A DNA stretch of 64,000 bases from Candidatus Peribacteraceae bacterium. Lineage in GTDB: Bacteria > Patescibacteriota > Gracilibacteria > Peribacterales > Peribacteraceae. How positions within the stretch are numbered: the stretch's first letter is position 1; each line of letters begins with the position of its first letter. Below are positions 55,488 to 64,000 of the stretch, piece after piece. The translations under genes were made by a program, and so were the position numbers. Under the pieces are notes generated by a model that saw nothing but the letters and a program-made list of their open reading frames with translations, was not told the DNA's origin and did no database searches. The stretch lies in the NCBI GenBank assembly GCA_028703445.1, contig JAQVMW010000002.1:62001-126000 (forward strand). The letters run 5' to 3'.

Positions 55488-57033
55488 GTATGGTTCATTC
55501 CTCGACCCAGTGTATCCCGAGCGGGTCGAGGGGCGCAAAATCATCACGCTCTTCTCCAGAGCTCTCCCTGTATACTGCATAACTGTTCTCCCATTTTTCC
55601 GTCCCCAATCCGGCTCGCTTCTGCTTGAGACCATTCTGGGCGTCGCGATTTTTGCTGTCCTTGCCGGTGCCGTGACTGCCGTTCTGTTCGTTGGGCAGGA
55701 GAGCACTTTGCAGAGCGGTGCTCAGGTACGGGCAGTCCATCTTTCCTCGGAGGCGTTAACCGCAGTGCATTCCATGCGCGATGCCTCTTTCGATCAACTG
55801 ACAGTCGGCCAGCATGGCACGTGCATCGGCGCGACGGGTCTATGGGAGTTCTGCGGACAGGAGAACGTGACGGCAGACGGTTTTCACACACTGATCACCG
55901 TAGAGCCTCTCCTGGAGAATCACGTGCGTGTAATCGCAGAAACGCGTTGGCAGGAGGGGAATTCTCGATCGGGATCCGTGCTTCTTGCGGAGGAGCTCAC
56001 AGACTGGCGTGCCGTAAAACCCATTGGTGACTGGACGGCACCGCGGCTCGAAGGTTCCTATACGATCGAAGGTCAGCCGCTCTTCTCCGGTCTCGCTCTC
56101 AAGGGGGACATCGTGTTCGCCACCAGCGCGTATGGAGAGGGCGGCAAGGGGCTTCAGGCGTTCGATTATGTTTCGGGCGACGATCCGATGCCCGTTGCCA
56201 CAGGATTCGATTTGGGTGTTGCAGCGTACTCGGCAGTCGTCGCGGGGGATGTGCTCTATGTTGCGGCGGCCGATTCTTCTGCAGAGATCCAACTCTTTGA
56301 TGTGACGGATCCGGCGGCTCTTTCGCAGACGAAACGCCTTGCATCTGTGAATCTGCCGGGCGAAGGGCGCGCCCGGTCGCTCGTATTTTTCAATAACACT
56401 CTCTTTGTGGGAGCAACGGAAGATGCGGTGGAACCGGAGTTATTCGCTTTCGATGTCACGGATCCCGATTCCCCGCAGCTTCTCGACACACTGCAGGATT
56501 CCACGTCGATCTTTGGCGTAAGCCTGCATGAAGGATTCGCCTACATCGCAGGATCCATGGATTCCATGGAGTTGCGCGTCGCAGACATCTTCGATCCTAC
56601 CGATCTCTCTTTTGCTTCAGGGGAGGGTTACAACCTCACGGATGTGCACGATGCGCTTTCTGTCGTAACAGTGAACGACGATCTGCTGCTCGGTCGTCGT
56701 AATGGTGAAGCGATTGATGAACTGGTGCTCTTGGATTTGAGCAACGGCGCGGTTCCCTCTTCGCCGCCCGGGCCGTGGTTCCAGGAGATCGGAGGAAGTG
56801 TTCCATCGCTCATAGCGGAACCCGGAGGGCGTTTCGCGTTTATTGCCACGGATAATATTGCCGCACAGCTGCAAGTTGCGGACATTGCAAAGTTCCGTGC
56901 CGGCCAGTTCCCCATCGTTGCCACGGCAACCACGCTGACCGGTGGCGGACGTGCCGTAGCCTACGATGCGCAGCGGGACCTCGTTCTGCTCGCCACGGAT
57001 CGCGGGATTCTCCTCTACCGTCCCGGCCCATGA
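55486..57033 (+). CDS. Pseudopilin N-terminus fused to LVIVD-type beta-propeller
   Basis: QSGSLLLETILGVAIFAVLAGAV followed by repeated VAGDVLYVAAADSSAEIQLFDVTDPAAL / FNNTLFVGA..LFAFDVTDPDSP / HEGFAYIAGS..LRVADIFDPTDL. Start codon uncertain. Confidence 0.75.
   Translation: MYGSFLDPVYPERVEGRKIITLFSRALPVYCITVLPFFRPQSGSLLLETILGVAIFAVLAGAVTAVLFVGQESTLQSGAQVRAVHLSSEALTAVHSMRDASFDQLTVGQHGTCIGATGLWEFCGQENVTADGFHTLITVEPLLENHVRVIAETRWQEGNSRSGSVLLAEELTDWRAVKPIGDWTAPRLEGSYTIEGQPLFSGLALKGDIVFATSAYGEGGKGLQAFDYVSGDDPMPVATGFDLGVAAYSAVVAGDVLYVAAADSSAEIQLFDVTDPAALSQTKRLASVNLPGEGRARSLVFFNNTLFVGATEDAVEPELFAFDVTDPDSPQLLDTLQDSTSIFGVSLHEGFAYIAGSMDSMELRVADIFDPTDLSFASGEGYNLTDVHDALSVVTVNDDLLLGRRNGEAIDELVLLDLSNGAVPSSPPGPWFQEIGGSVPSLIAEPGGRFAFIATDNIAAQLQVADIAKFRAGQFPIVATATTLTGGGRAVAYDAQRDLVLLATDRGILLYRPGP
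55500..55531. repeat. REP-like palindrome
   Basis: CCTCGACCCagtgtatcccgagcGGGTCGAGG. Confidence 0.6.
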
Positions 57034-57452
57034 TTCTCCTGCGTGCCCGCTGCGGCTACATCTTCCTCCTGAGCATTATCATGGTCGGGGCGGTTGCCGT
57101 GGCCACGTTAGGTTCCCTCCTTATGATTGGTGTGGGTTCGTTGCAAATTGGCTTCACCGTGCGGCAATCCGAACAAGCCCGTTTATTGGCCCAAACCTGC
57201 GCGGAGCGGGCACTCCGGGCGCTGTGGGAGGATACGAGTTACACAGGCGTCGAAGAATTGACGTTTGATGAAGGCCAGTGTGACATCCTGCGTGTAGGCG
57301 GATCTGGCAACGATGGTCGTTCCGTCTGTGCCGAGGGGCGGGTTGGACCAACCGTACGACGCTACGAGATTCTGCTGGAGCGCATTCTTCCATCTATTCG
57401 GGTATCCGTCTGGCGCGAAGTGGAGCAATTCGCTGCCTGTTCTTACCAATGA
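57030..57452 (+). CDS. PilX-like minor pseudopilin
   Basis: Short basic leader and hydrophobic helix MILLRARCGYIFLLSIIMVGAVAVATLGSLL; overlaps neighbours by 4 nt. Confidence 0.65.
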   Translation: MILLRARCGYIFLLSIIMVGAVAVATLGSLLMIGVGSLQIGFTVRQSEQARLLAQTCAERALRALWEDTSYTGVEELTFDEGQCDILRVGGSGNDGRSVCAEGRVGPTVRRYEILLERILPSIRVSVWREVEQFAACSYQ

Positions 57453-58090
57453 GTATGCGCCATGATCACCATCGGCCAGGCACGACGCTCGTGGAACTTC
57501 TGCTCTTCCTTGCCTTTTTTGCCGTTGTCGGAGGGACGGTTGTGTCCATTCTCTTCGCCACAAGTGACCAACGTGCACGACAGCAGACCATCGCATCCGT
57601 TGAGCGTACGGGGCTACAGGCATTGCAGGCACTTCGATGGCGCATTGAACATGCCGAACGGGTCTTAGACCCCCAGAGAGGTTTTTCGGGGTCTGTTCTT
57701 GCTCTGCAAATGGCTTCCGAAGCGAATGATCCGCTGATCATCGCTGTCGATAGCGGCTCTCTGATTTTTGTATTGCATGAATCCAAGAAGACCCTCACCT
57801 TCGAAGGAATGATCGTCTCTCATTTCGTCGTACGCAATTTATCTCCTTCTGAAGATCGTCCGAACGTGCTTCTCTCTTTCGATCTTGCCGAGGCGTACCC
57901 TCTGCCATCCAGTCCAGTTTTGGAGTACGCACAACATTTCGAGATGGCTGTTTCACTCCTCCCCAAAGATGCCCCCGTGGGCAATGCGTGCGGATGCGCA
58001 TTACCCGCATGTATCGCGGGTATCTATCAGTGGCAGGTGTGTAGCGATGAAGAGTGTGTTCCAGCCGTCATGACATTCCCATGTTCCTGA
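57449..58090 (+). CDS. PilW-like minor pseudopilin
   Basis: HHRPG|TTLVELLLFLAFFAVVGGTVVSIL class III leader. Confidence 0.75.
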   Translation: MSMRHDHHRPGTTLVELLLFLAFFAVVGGTVVSILFATSDQRARQQTIASVERTGLQALQALRWRIEHAERVLDPQRGFSGSVLALQMASEANDPLIIAVDSGSLIFVLHESKKTLTFEGMIVSHFVVRNLSPSEDRPNVLLSFDLAEAYPLPSSPVLEYAQHFEMAVSLLPKDAPVGNACGCALPACIAGIYQWQVCSDEECVPAVMTFPCS

Positions 58091-58222
58091 TGAAGATTCC
58101 AAAACTTTTTTTTCATCAGTCAATGAAATCAGAGCAGGTAAGGGAAAAAGTTGTTACACTACGATTGAGCATTCTCTATTTTCCATGCTCGTTCTCTTCT
58201 TATCTTTTCCCCACTCTTTCCT

Positions 58223-58672
58223 ATGAAGCTCCGTCTCTCTCGTGAGGGGTTCACGCTGATTGAACTTCTCCTTGTCATCGGGATCATCGCGATCCTCGCT
58301 TCCATCGTCATTGTGGCGATCAATCCCACCAAGCAGATGGGGGATGCGCGCAATGCACAGCGCCGCAGTGATGTGAACACCATTCTCAATGCTATTTATC
58401 AGTATGCCATCGACAACAACGGCACCATGCCGGGCTGTCTTGCGAGCGGAAGCGGCGGCAGCATCTGCGTGAAGGGAAGTAGCTGCACAGGTGTTGTTGG
58501 AACTTCATGCGATTTGGATGCCCTCACGACGTCGTACATCGTGGACATTCCCACAGATCCTTCGGGTGCCACTGGCAACGATACGAACTACGATGTCGCT
58601 ATCACGAACAGTCGCGTGACCGTGAACGCGCCCGAGGCGGAACAGGGTCAGACCATCTCTGTTACACGCTAG
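58223..58672 (+). CDS. pilA: Type IV major pilin
   Basis: MKLRLSREG|FTLIELLLVIGIIAILASIVIVAINPTKQ; short compact pilin with paired Cys. Confidence 0.92.
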   Translation: MKLRLSREGFTLIELLLVIGIIAILASIVIVAINPTKQMGDARNAQRRSDVNTILNAIYQYAIDNNGTMPGCLASGSGGSICVKGSSCTGVVGTSCDLDALTTSYIVDIPTDPSGATGNDTNYDVAITNSRVTVNAPEAEQGQTISVTR

Positions 58673-58700
58673 TAGAGAACGAGAGTAATTCGTCCGTTTA

Positions 58701-58734
58701 CCCTGCACTCTTGGAGACAAGAGTGCAGGGTTTT
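58701..58734 (+). terminator. Intrinsic terminator downstream of pilA
   Basis: CCCTGCACTCTTG-GAGA-CAAGAGTGCAGGG-TTTT; 13-bp perfect stem with GNRA-type loop. Confidence 0.93.
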
Positions 58735-58793
58735 GGTATTGCACCTGATATTTTGATGGTAATTCGATAGTGGTAAGTATCGAATAAATATGG

Positions 58794-58799
58794 TATAAT
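58794..58799 (+). promoter_or_regulatory. Extended -10 box of histidine kinase gene
   Basis: TGGTATAAT 21 nt upstream of ATG 58820. Confidence 0.6.
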
Positions 58800-58819
58800 C
58801 GCTAATAAGACACATCCCC

Positions 58820-60358
58820 ATGATCAGAGTTCCCTCAAAGCCTATCCGGCCGGAAAACCCCGCGCATGCGGAATCCATCCTTTGGCGTACGATGCGGCAA
58901 TTCGCACTTCTCGCCACTTTTTCGGTGGTATTATTTTCGGGAGCAATCGCGATCGCCGCCCGCCCGCTTCCCCCGTTCCTCGCCTCGCTCTTCTTCCTGC
59001 TCGGGATACTCGTTTTCGCTCTCGCGCTGGTGCTGGCGTACTTCCTCGCAAAAGGACTGACGGAGCCGATTGTATCTTTGAGCCGTAGAGTCGCTCGATT
59101 GGGTCCGGATCACTGGTCGTATGAGACTACGAAAAACGGAGTGGATGAGGTGGGAACACTTGATGCCGTGATTGCAGACATGGCCTTTCGTCTCGAACGT
59201 GGGTACCAGTATCTTCAGGATGAGGTTGCGAAACGCACGAGCGAACTCAAGGAGCAGTACCTCAAAGATCGTACGATCCTGACTTCCATCCACCACGGCG
59301 TCGTGGTGACAGATGCGTACGGCATCATCGTCGATGCTAATCCTATGGCGGTACAGATTATGGGCATGAGCAGACCGGAGGAAGTATTGGGTAAACCTGT
59401 CACCGAGGTGTTGCTACTCTCGAGCCATCATCACCCCGTATCAAATGAGGAGCATCCTGTGACGCTCTGTTTGCGTTCTCGTGCCGAAGTCCGGCCTCGG
59501 CCGCAAGAACAGGTGAGCGTGGAGCACCCCGATCGCTCCCGCGTCCCGGTCATGTTCGTCGTGAGCCCCCTTCTTTCAGGCGAACAATTGCTCGGTGCCG
59601 TTGCCGTTTTCCACGATGTTACGGAGGAACGGAAACTCGATTACATGAAATCCGAATTCATCTCGCTTGCTTCGCACCAGTTGCGCACGCCCCTCTCGAC
59701 TATTTCGTGGTACGTGGAGCTTTTGCAGACCGACAGTCAAGAGAAGCTCACAGCTACACAGGAGTCCTACGTCGCGGAAATGCGCACTGCAAGCCTACGA
59801 ATGACGCATCTGATTGACGCTCTGCTCCATGTTTCCAGGCTGGAGGGCGGGGGTATTGCAGCCGTGATGCAGGAGGTGGATATCGCGGCACTCGTGCGGG
59901 ACACGGCGGAAGACGAGCGTTCCTTTGCCAAGGATCGCAGGATCAGCCTGGAACTTGCCATGCCCGATCAACTGGCGATCGTCACGGATCCCACGTTCGT
60001 CCAGATCATCCTGCATAACATCCTGAGCAATGCCGTAAAGTACTCGAAGGCAGGAGGCAGCATTGTCGTTACCCTGCATCAGAACGATACGCATGTCTCT
60101 GTCACCGTGCAGGACACGGGTCTGGGCATTCCGCAAACGGAGCAGCGGTATCTCTTCACACGTCTCTTCCGCGCCTCCAATGCGACGAAGGTCGATACTA
60201 CCGGCAGCGGTCTCGGGCTCTACATTTCGCGGATGCTGGCCGAACAATTGAAGGGGAGAATTTCATTCCTCTCGACGGAGGGCAAGGGGACGTCGTTCAC
60301 TCTGGAGTTGCCGTTGGATATACAGAAAAAGCCCGATGCAGTTCCTTCCGCAGCGTAA
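58820..60358 (+). CDS. Sensor histidine kinase (TM-HAMP-PAS-HisKA-HATPase)
   Basis: FISLASHQLRTPLSTISWYVELL H-box; NAVKYSK N-box; DTGLGIP, GSGLGLYISRML. Confidence 0.95.
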   Translation: MIRVPSKPIRPENPAHAESILWRTMRQFALLATFSVVLFSGAIAIAARPLPPFLASLFFLLGILVFALALVLAYFLAKGLTEPIVSLSRRVARLGPDHWSYETTKNGVDEVGTLDAVIADMAFRLERGYQYLQDEVAKRTSELKEQYLKDRTILTSIHHGVVVTDAYGIIVDANPMAVQIMGMSRPEEVLGKPVTEVLLLSSHHHPVSNEEHPVTLCLRSRAEVRPRPQEQVSVEHPDRSRVPVMFVVSPLLSGEQLLGAVAVFHDVTEERKLDYMKSEFISLASHQLRTPLSTISWYVELLQTDSQEKLTATQESYVAEMRTASLRMTHLIDALLHVSRLEGGGIAAVMQEVDIAALVRDTAEDERSFAKDRRISLELAMPDQLAIVTDPTFVQIILHNILSNAVKYSKAGGSIVVTLHQNDTHVSVTVQDTGLGIPQTEQRYLFTRLFRASNATKVDTTGSGLGLYISRMLAEQLKGRISFLSTEGKGTSFTLELPLDIQKKPDAVPSAA

Positions 60359-60413
60359 AGAGAGATACGGTCATGAGCCCAAGGGGATTCCCTTCAGGCT
60401 CATGATGATGTTT

Positions 60414-60873
60414 GGTCCCACTCTTCTGTACGCCGGGTTCTGTTCTCCGTGCCATGAAGCGCGGAGAGATGACCATCTCTCTGGGGTCACGGTTACCCAA
60501 TGACCTCGGCCCGCCTCACGTGTGAGACAAGGCACTGTGCGGAGGAGTCGACGGCACAGCGGAACCACTGCGTGATCCGACGACCCAAATCCTCCTTGCT
60601 CCACCTAGAGTTTGCCAACCCAGCACTTTTGCGAAGCAAGAGTGCTGGACCTCGGTGCTCCGAGGCGTTTCACTCCCCGCATCCTTGCAGAGCAAAGGTG
60701 CGGGGCTCGTCTCTGTGGCACTGGTCCGTGCCCGCCTTTACCGGATATGTGACGGGCAGGTGGGCGTTACCCACTAGGCGTTCCCATGGAGCCCGGACGT
60801 TCCTCCCACGGCGTAGTCGCGGCTCTGCGAAGCAGAGACAGACGAAGCCGGGGCGATCATCCAAAGAGCAGGA
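60414..60873 (-). ncRNA. rnpB: RNase P RNA
   Basis: Minus strand contains GGAGGAACGTCCGGGCTCC, GACCAGTGCCACAGAGA, GGTGGAGCAAGG and GAACAGAACCCGGCGTACAG; P1 pairs TCCTGCTCTT with AAGAGTGGGA. Confidence 0.93.
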
Positions 60874-60936
60874 AACCCTATTTTCCTGCAGAGACCGACT
60901 TCCCGCAAGGAGATCATGAGGAGAAAATGGAGCCTC

Positions 60937-61569
60937 CTACTGTGCGGAAGTAAGAGTTTCCCTCCCTCGAGGACCGGTTATTTTTGAAATATACAACCTC
61001 CGACTTTCTGCTCTTGGTCTCTCGTCTCTCTTTCCTAATTTATATCCTCGTGCAAGGAGCATGCCATTCACCTCTGTCTCCAACTGCCAAAGCTGCTGCA
61101 GCGAGATTTCAAACTCCCGCACAAATACAGTCTCAGGAATGGTCCGGGTGCGACGTCCATGATTCGTTTTGGCTTCCAGCAGCTTCAAGACCAATCTATC
61201 TGCCAAAACATCTGTGGATTCTCTTTCGAGTAAATCCACAAACATTCCCTTCGGTCCCAAAGAAGGGTTGAGAACGATCGAACGTCTGGGTCGGAGTTGT
61301 CCCTCCAGCCGCGAGCGCAATGTCTGGCAAAGACGGAGAGTCGTCTTTTCTTGGCATCTTTGTTCTATAGCCGACAGAGTTGAAATATCAGCCTGGATCT
61401 GTTGAGCATTTGTTGGGCGGAGCTGCTCTTCGATTTTTCTTCTCAGTGCACGACAGAGACCAACAATTTCACCATTTTCTGCATACAGTTTTTCAATCTT
61501 TTCCAATGATGCAATATCCCGTTGAATCAGTTCGGGCGAAAGAATGCCGTCGTCGGACGTCTCGGCCAT
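60937..61569 (-). CDS. Hypothetical protein
   Basis: 210-aa ORF; TATAAT 6 nt upstream of ATG. Confidence 0.65.
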   Translation of the reverse strand: MAETSDDGILSPELIQRDIASLEKIEKLYAENGEIVGLCRALRRKIEEQLRPTNAQQIQADISTLSAIEQRCQEKTTLRLCQTLRSRLEGQLRPRRSIVLNPSLGPKGMFVDLLERESTDVLADRLVLKLLEAKTNHGRRTRTIPETVFVREFEISLQQLWQLETEVNGMLLARGYKLGKRDERPRAESRRLYISKITGPRGRETLTSAQ

Positions 61570-61677
61570 AATGATATTATAAATATATATCTGAAAACAT
61601 CAACATTTATGTTTGGCTTATCGTGGAGCGAAGATTTTGGAGCCTCTTTTAGGGATTTGTCCGGCTTCGTTTGTGGG

Positions 61678-61938
61678 CTACCATTGCAGATCATCTTGGT
61701 CGTGAGGCAGGCCAATCGTGTCGCACATCTGGCGATTATTGAGGCTCACATCATCGTCAACTTCATCCTGCGCGGGTTGCCAACCGAAACGTTGAAGATC
61801 GAGAGTGCGTGCATCTACGATGCGACCGGAAATTTCCTGAAGAGCGGCCGTGATCCGATCTCCCGTATTTTTGATGCTTTCGGATTCGGGCGTGAGTTGA
61901 GGTGATTGGCCGTTCATTGTGTCGATATGCTCTGCCAT
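61678..61938 (-). CDS. Hypothetical small protein
   Basis: 86-aa ORF MAEHIDTMNGQSPQLTPESESIKNTGDRITAAL. Confidence 0.45.
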   Translation of the reverse strand: MAEHIDTMNGQSPQLTPESESIKNTGDRITAALQEISGRIVDARTLDLQRFGWQPAQDEVDDDVSLNNRQMCDTIGLPHDQDDLQW

Positions 61939-62065
61939 AAATGTGGGGGGTGTTAATGATAACCAGTAAGAGGCCGACCTTCCGCGCGATCATAATTGAG
62001 CGTCGCACACTGTGCAATCCGCGCTATCTGTAGCAACGCAGGGCAGTGCGGGAATCTTGCTTTGT

Positions 62066-62095
62066 CCTCCTTCGCTCCTTCGGAGCTACGGAGGA
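62066..62095. repeat. REP-like palindrome, related to a copy inside mfd
   Basis: cctccttcgctccttcggagctacggagga; 26/30 identical to 20851-20880. Confidence 0.6.
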
Positions 62096-62228
62096 CACAG
62101 TATCTTCGGCCTCATGCTGCGCCTGCGGCTTGCACTCGACTCGAATTCAACTGTGGAGCCGCTTCTCCCATGTGGGACTGCGATCCAAGCCTTTCGCACG
62201 GCGCTCTTCGCGCTTGTGCTCAAGAGCT

Positions 62229-62303
62229 TGGCTCTGGGAGAGGGATTTGAACCCCGGACCTACTCATTACAAGTGAGTTGCTCTACCACTGAGCAGAAAG
62301 AGA
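62229..62303 (-). pseudogene. Degenerate tandem tRNA-Thr-like copy
   Basis: 53 bp (62242-62294) identical to the tRNA-Thr body at 62317-62369, exactly 75 bp apart; acceptor stem does not pair. Confidence 0.8.
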
Positions 62304-62378
62304 TGGAGCCGCTTCGGGGATTTGAACCCCGGACCTACTCATTACAAGTGAGTTGCTCTACCACTGAGCTAAAGCGGC
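62304..62378 (-). tRNA. tRNA-Thr(TGT)
   Basis: Acceptor gccgctt/aagcggc, anticodon loop ctTGTaa, T-arm CGGGGTTCAAATCCCCG, encoded CCA. Confidence 0.96.
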
Positions 62379-62583
62379 ACATGTATCGGGATGGCAGAAA
62401 GATCAATGTATTCACACGAGCAAAGCCATTTTATCTGACGCTGTGGCAGGCCGCAGCTAGGCACTGAGCTAAAGCGGCTTTCGTGATGCCAGTATAGGGT
62501 AAATCCCGCGCTGCAGAGTAGAGGTGTTTCCTCTTGATTTCAGTGTTAGAAATATATAACATACCGGTGTTTCCCCTCTTCTC

Positions 62584-62973
62584 ATGACGCTCAAGCACTA
62601 CACCACTTTCCGTATCATGATTGCGGTCCTCCTTTCCGCATTCATTGCTTCATCCATCGTCCGGCACGACTACTTCTGGCCGATTGTCGCGATGGTTTTG
62701 GCCATGCTCATTCTTTTCGCGCTGCGTTCACGCGTAAAAGAGATTCTCGCTGATGAGCGCGATTATGTCCTTGGAGGAAAAGCGGCGCGCTGGGCCATGC
62801 AACTGTTCAGCCTTATTGCAGTGATCGCGATGTTCATTTTTCTCAATCTGGGCGAGAGCGATCCCCAGATGACCGTCATCGCGCACGTTCTTGCCTACTC
62901 GGTCTGTGCCCTGATGCTTCTCTATTCCGCTCTCTTCGGGATCTTTCGGCGCTTCAATATCCCAGTTCGATGA
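62584..62973 (+). CDS. DUF2178-like membrane protein
   Basis: Four [26 protein letters not shown]; paired with XRE regulator. Confidence 0.7.
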   Translation: MTLKHYTTFRIMIAVLLSAFIASSIVRHDYFWPIVAMVLAMLILFALRSRVKEILADERDYVLGGKAARWAMQLFSLIAVIAMFIFLNLGESDPQMTVIAHVLAYSVCALMLLYSALFGIFRRFNIPVR

Positions 62974-63158
62974 AGAATCGCATCCGCGAATTCCGCATGC
63001 AGAAGAATATGACGCAGGATGCCCTCGCGCAGGCTGCGGGCGTCCGCCGCGAGACGATCGTATTTCTCGAGCAGGGCAAGTACAACCCGTCCCTGGAGCT
63101 GGCGCATAATGTTGCGGTTGCACTGGGCCAAACCATTGATTCGCTATTTTCGTTCTAG
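62970..63158 (+). CDS. XRE-family HTH regulator
   Basis: [53 protein letters not shown]. Confidence 0.94.
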   Translation: MKNRIREFRMQKNMTQDALAQAAGVRRETIVFLEQGKYNPSLELAHNVAVALGQTIDSLFSF

Positions 63159-63197
63159 GATAAGGAGCCCAAGGATATTCGTAGTACACTTTCTCTC

Positions 63198-64000
63198 GTG
63201 AAACGTTCTGAGCTCCTTCTCGGCCTGCTGCGTTTGCCCGTCGACGCCCTGGCGGTGATGGCTGCGCTTCTGCTCGCCTATCGGCTGCGCGAAGCGCAGG
63301 TGGACCTTGTTCCCGGCGTACAGCTCCTGGAGCCGGCGACCACGCTCCCCCCGCTCGGGTTCTACACGGATACATTCGTGCTGCCGAGTATGGGCGTCTT
63401 TCTCGTTCTGGCGGCGGTCATGGGCTTGTACGCGCTTCGCTCCACGAGGAGCGCCTGGTGGGAAATGGGAGGCGTCATCGTCGCATCGTTGCTCTGGCTC
63501 GTCCTTGTCGTGGCGTGGTTTTTCTTCGTCGAGAAGCAGCTCTTCTATTCCCGCATACTCCTCTTCCACGCCATTTTCTTTCTGGTGTTTTTCAGCGTGG
63601 CAGGCCGGACAACGCTCGTCTTGCTCCAGCGCGCGATGCTTAGGCTCGGCATCGGCGTGCGCATCGTCGTATCGGTGGGGCGGCACACGATCACCTCTCT
63701 CGCCCGACGCACACTCGAGCGCGATTGTCGCTACCGGTACGTCGGACATTTGGAGGATCTGGCGGGTATCCGCCGTCTCGCACATGTGCCTGTCATCGAT
63801 CTTGTTTTGCAGACGGATCCCAACCCGGATAGCGAAGAGACGGTGGAATTGATCGATTTCTGCCGCAGCCGCCATATCGGGTACGGATTCTTTCCGCCGG
63901 TTTTCTCAGATGTTCCGCATCAGCTTCGCATCGAGCGGTTGGGGATGCTCCCGATGATGCGTTTTCAACCGACCCCTCTGGATGGCTGGGGACGCATTGT
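63198..64000 (+). CDS. Polyprenyl glycosylphosphotransferase-type membrane protein, 3' truncated
   Basis: GTG start; MKRSELLLGLLRLPVDALAVMAALLLAYRLRE..., multiple TM, then RRTLERDCRYRYVGHLEDLAGI..., HIGYGFFPPVFSDVPHQLRIERLGMLPMMRFQPTPLDGWGRI. Missing from the ORF track because it runs off the window. Confidence 0.75.
   Translation, partial: MKRSELLLGLLRLPVDALAVMAALLLAYRLREAQVDLVPGVQLLEPATTLPPLGFYTDTFVLPSMGVFLVLAAVMGLYALRSTRSAWWEMGGVIVASLLWLVLVVAWFFFVEKQLFYSRILLFHAIFFLVFFSVAGRTTLVLLQRAMLRLGIGVRIVVSVGRHTITSLARRTLERDCRYRYVGHLEDLAGIRRLAHVPVIDLVLQTDPNPDSEETVELIDFCRSRHIGYGFFPPVFSDVPHQLRIERLGMLPMMRFQPTPLDGWGRI

Noticed and set aside
60371-60919. ORFs of 64-139 aa around 60.4-60.9 kb
   Set aside because: They overlap RNase P RNA; the conserved RNA motifs explain the sequence.
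62012-62467. 151-aa ORF with repeated GFEPRTYSLQVSCSTTE
   Set aside because: This is the antisense translation of tRNA-Thr and its degenerate copy, a common annotation artefact.
1-64000. CRISPR array, prophage or insertion sequence
   Set aside because: No regularly spaced direct repeats with unique spacers, no phage structural genes and no transposase recognised.
1-64000. UGA recoding (as in some CPR lineages)
   Set aside because: TGA ends nrdR and dnaE at the expected C-termini and conserved proteins contain no internal TGA, so the standard code applies.

Overview
The 64 kb window looks like a chromosomal segment of a small-genome bacterium. Gene content and style (Ser-rich pseudopilin adhesins, RNase J, PPM-like/TM/propeller protein, standard code) suggest Patescibacteria/CPR, possibly Peribacteria or Peregrinibacteria; this placement is inference. 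Confident genes: dnaE, Sua5/YrdC, nrdR, aspS, a homospermidine synthase, mfd, dnaN, a GlmU-like nucleotidyltransferase, a ComEC-like MBL protein, a MOP flippase, pyrB-pyrC, RNase J, pilD, smpB, recR, a fold-II PLP enzyme divergent from a TrmB-type regulator, purH, a membrane PPase, and a type IV pilus locus (response regulator-pilB-pilC-giant pseudopilin-terminator-propeller pseudopilin-pilX/W-like-pilA-terminator-histidine kinase). RNA genes: tRNA-Leu(TAG), tRNA-Thr(TGT) with a tandem degenerate copy, and RNase P RNA (minus strand, about 60414-60873). Main hunt results: a multi-domain pseudopilin/adhesin system; at least 15 gene starts with a TANNNT -10-like box only 6-10 nt upstream, suggesting leaderless transcription; a DnaA-box cluster upstream of dnaN (oriC candidate); a 66-bp duplication of the hppA 3' end flanking a small membrane-protein ORF; a compensatory A-U to C-G change in RNase P helix P4; REP-like palindromes, one of them in frame inside mfd; LPxTG-like C-termini; and unannotated small ORFs of 47 and 27 aa. 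No CRISPR array, prophage, rRNA or intact transposon was seen.
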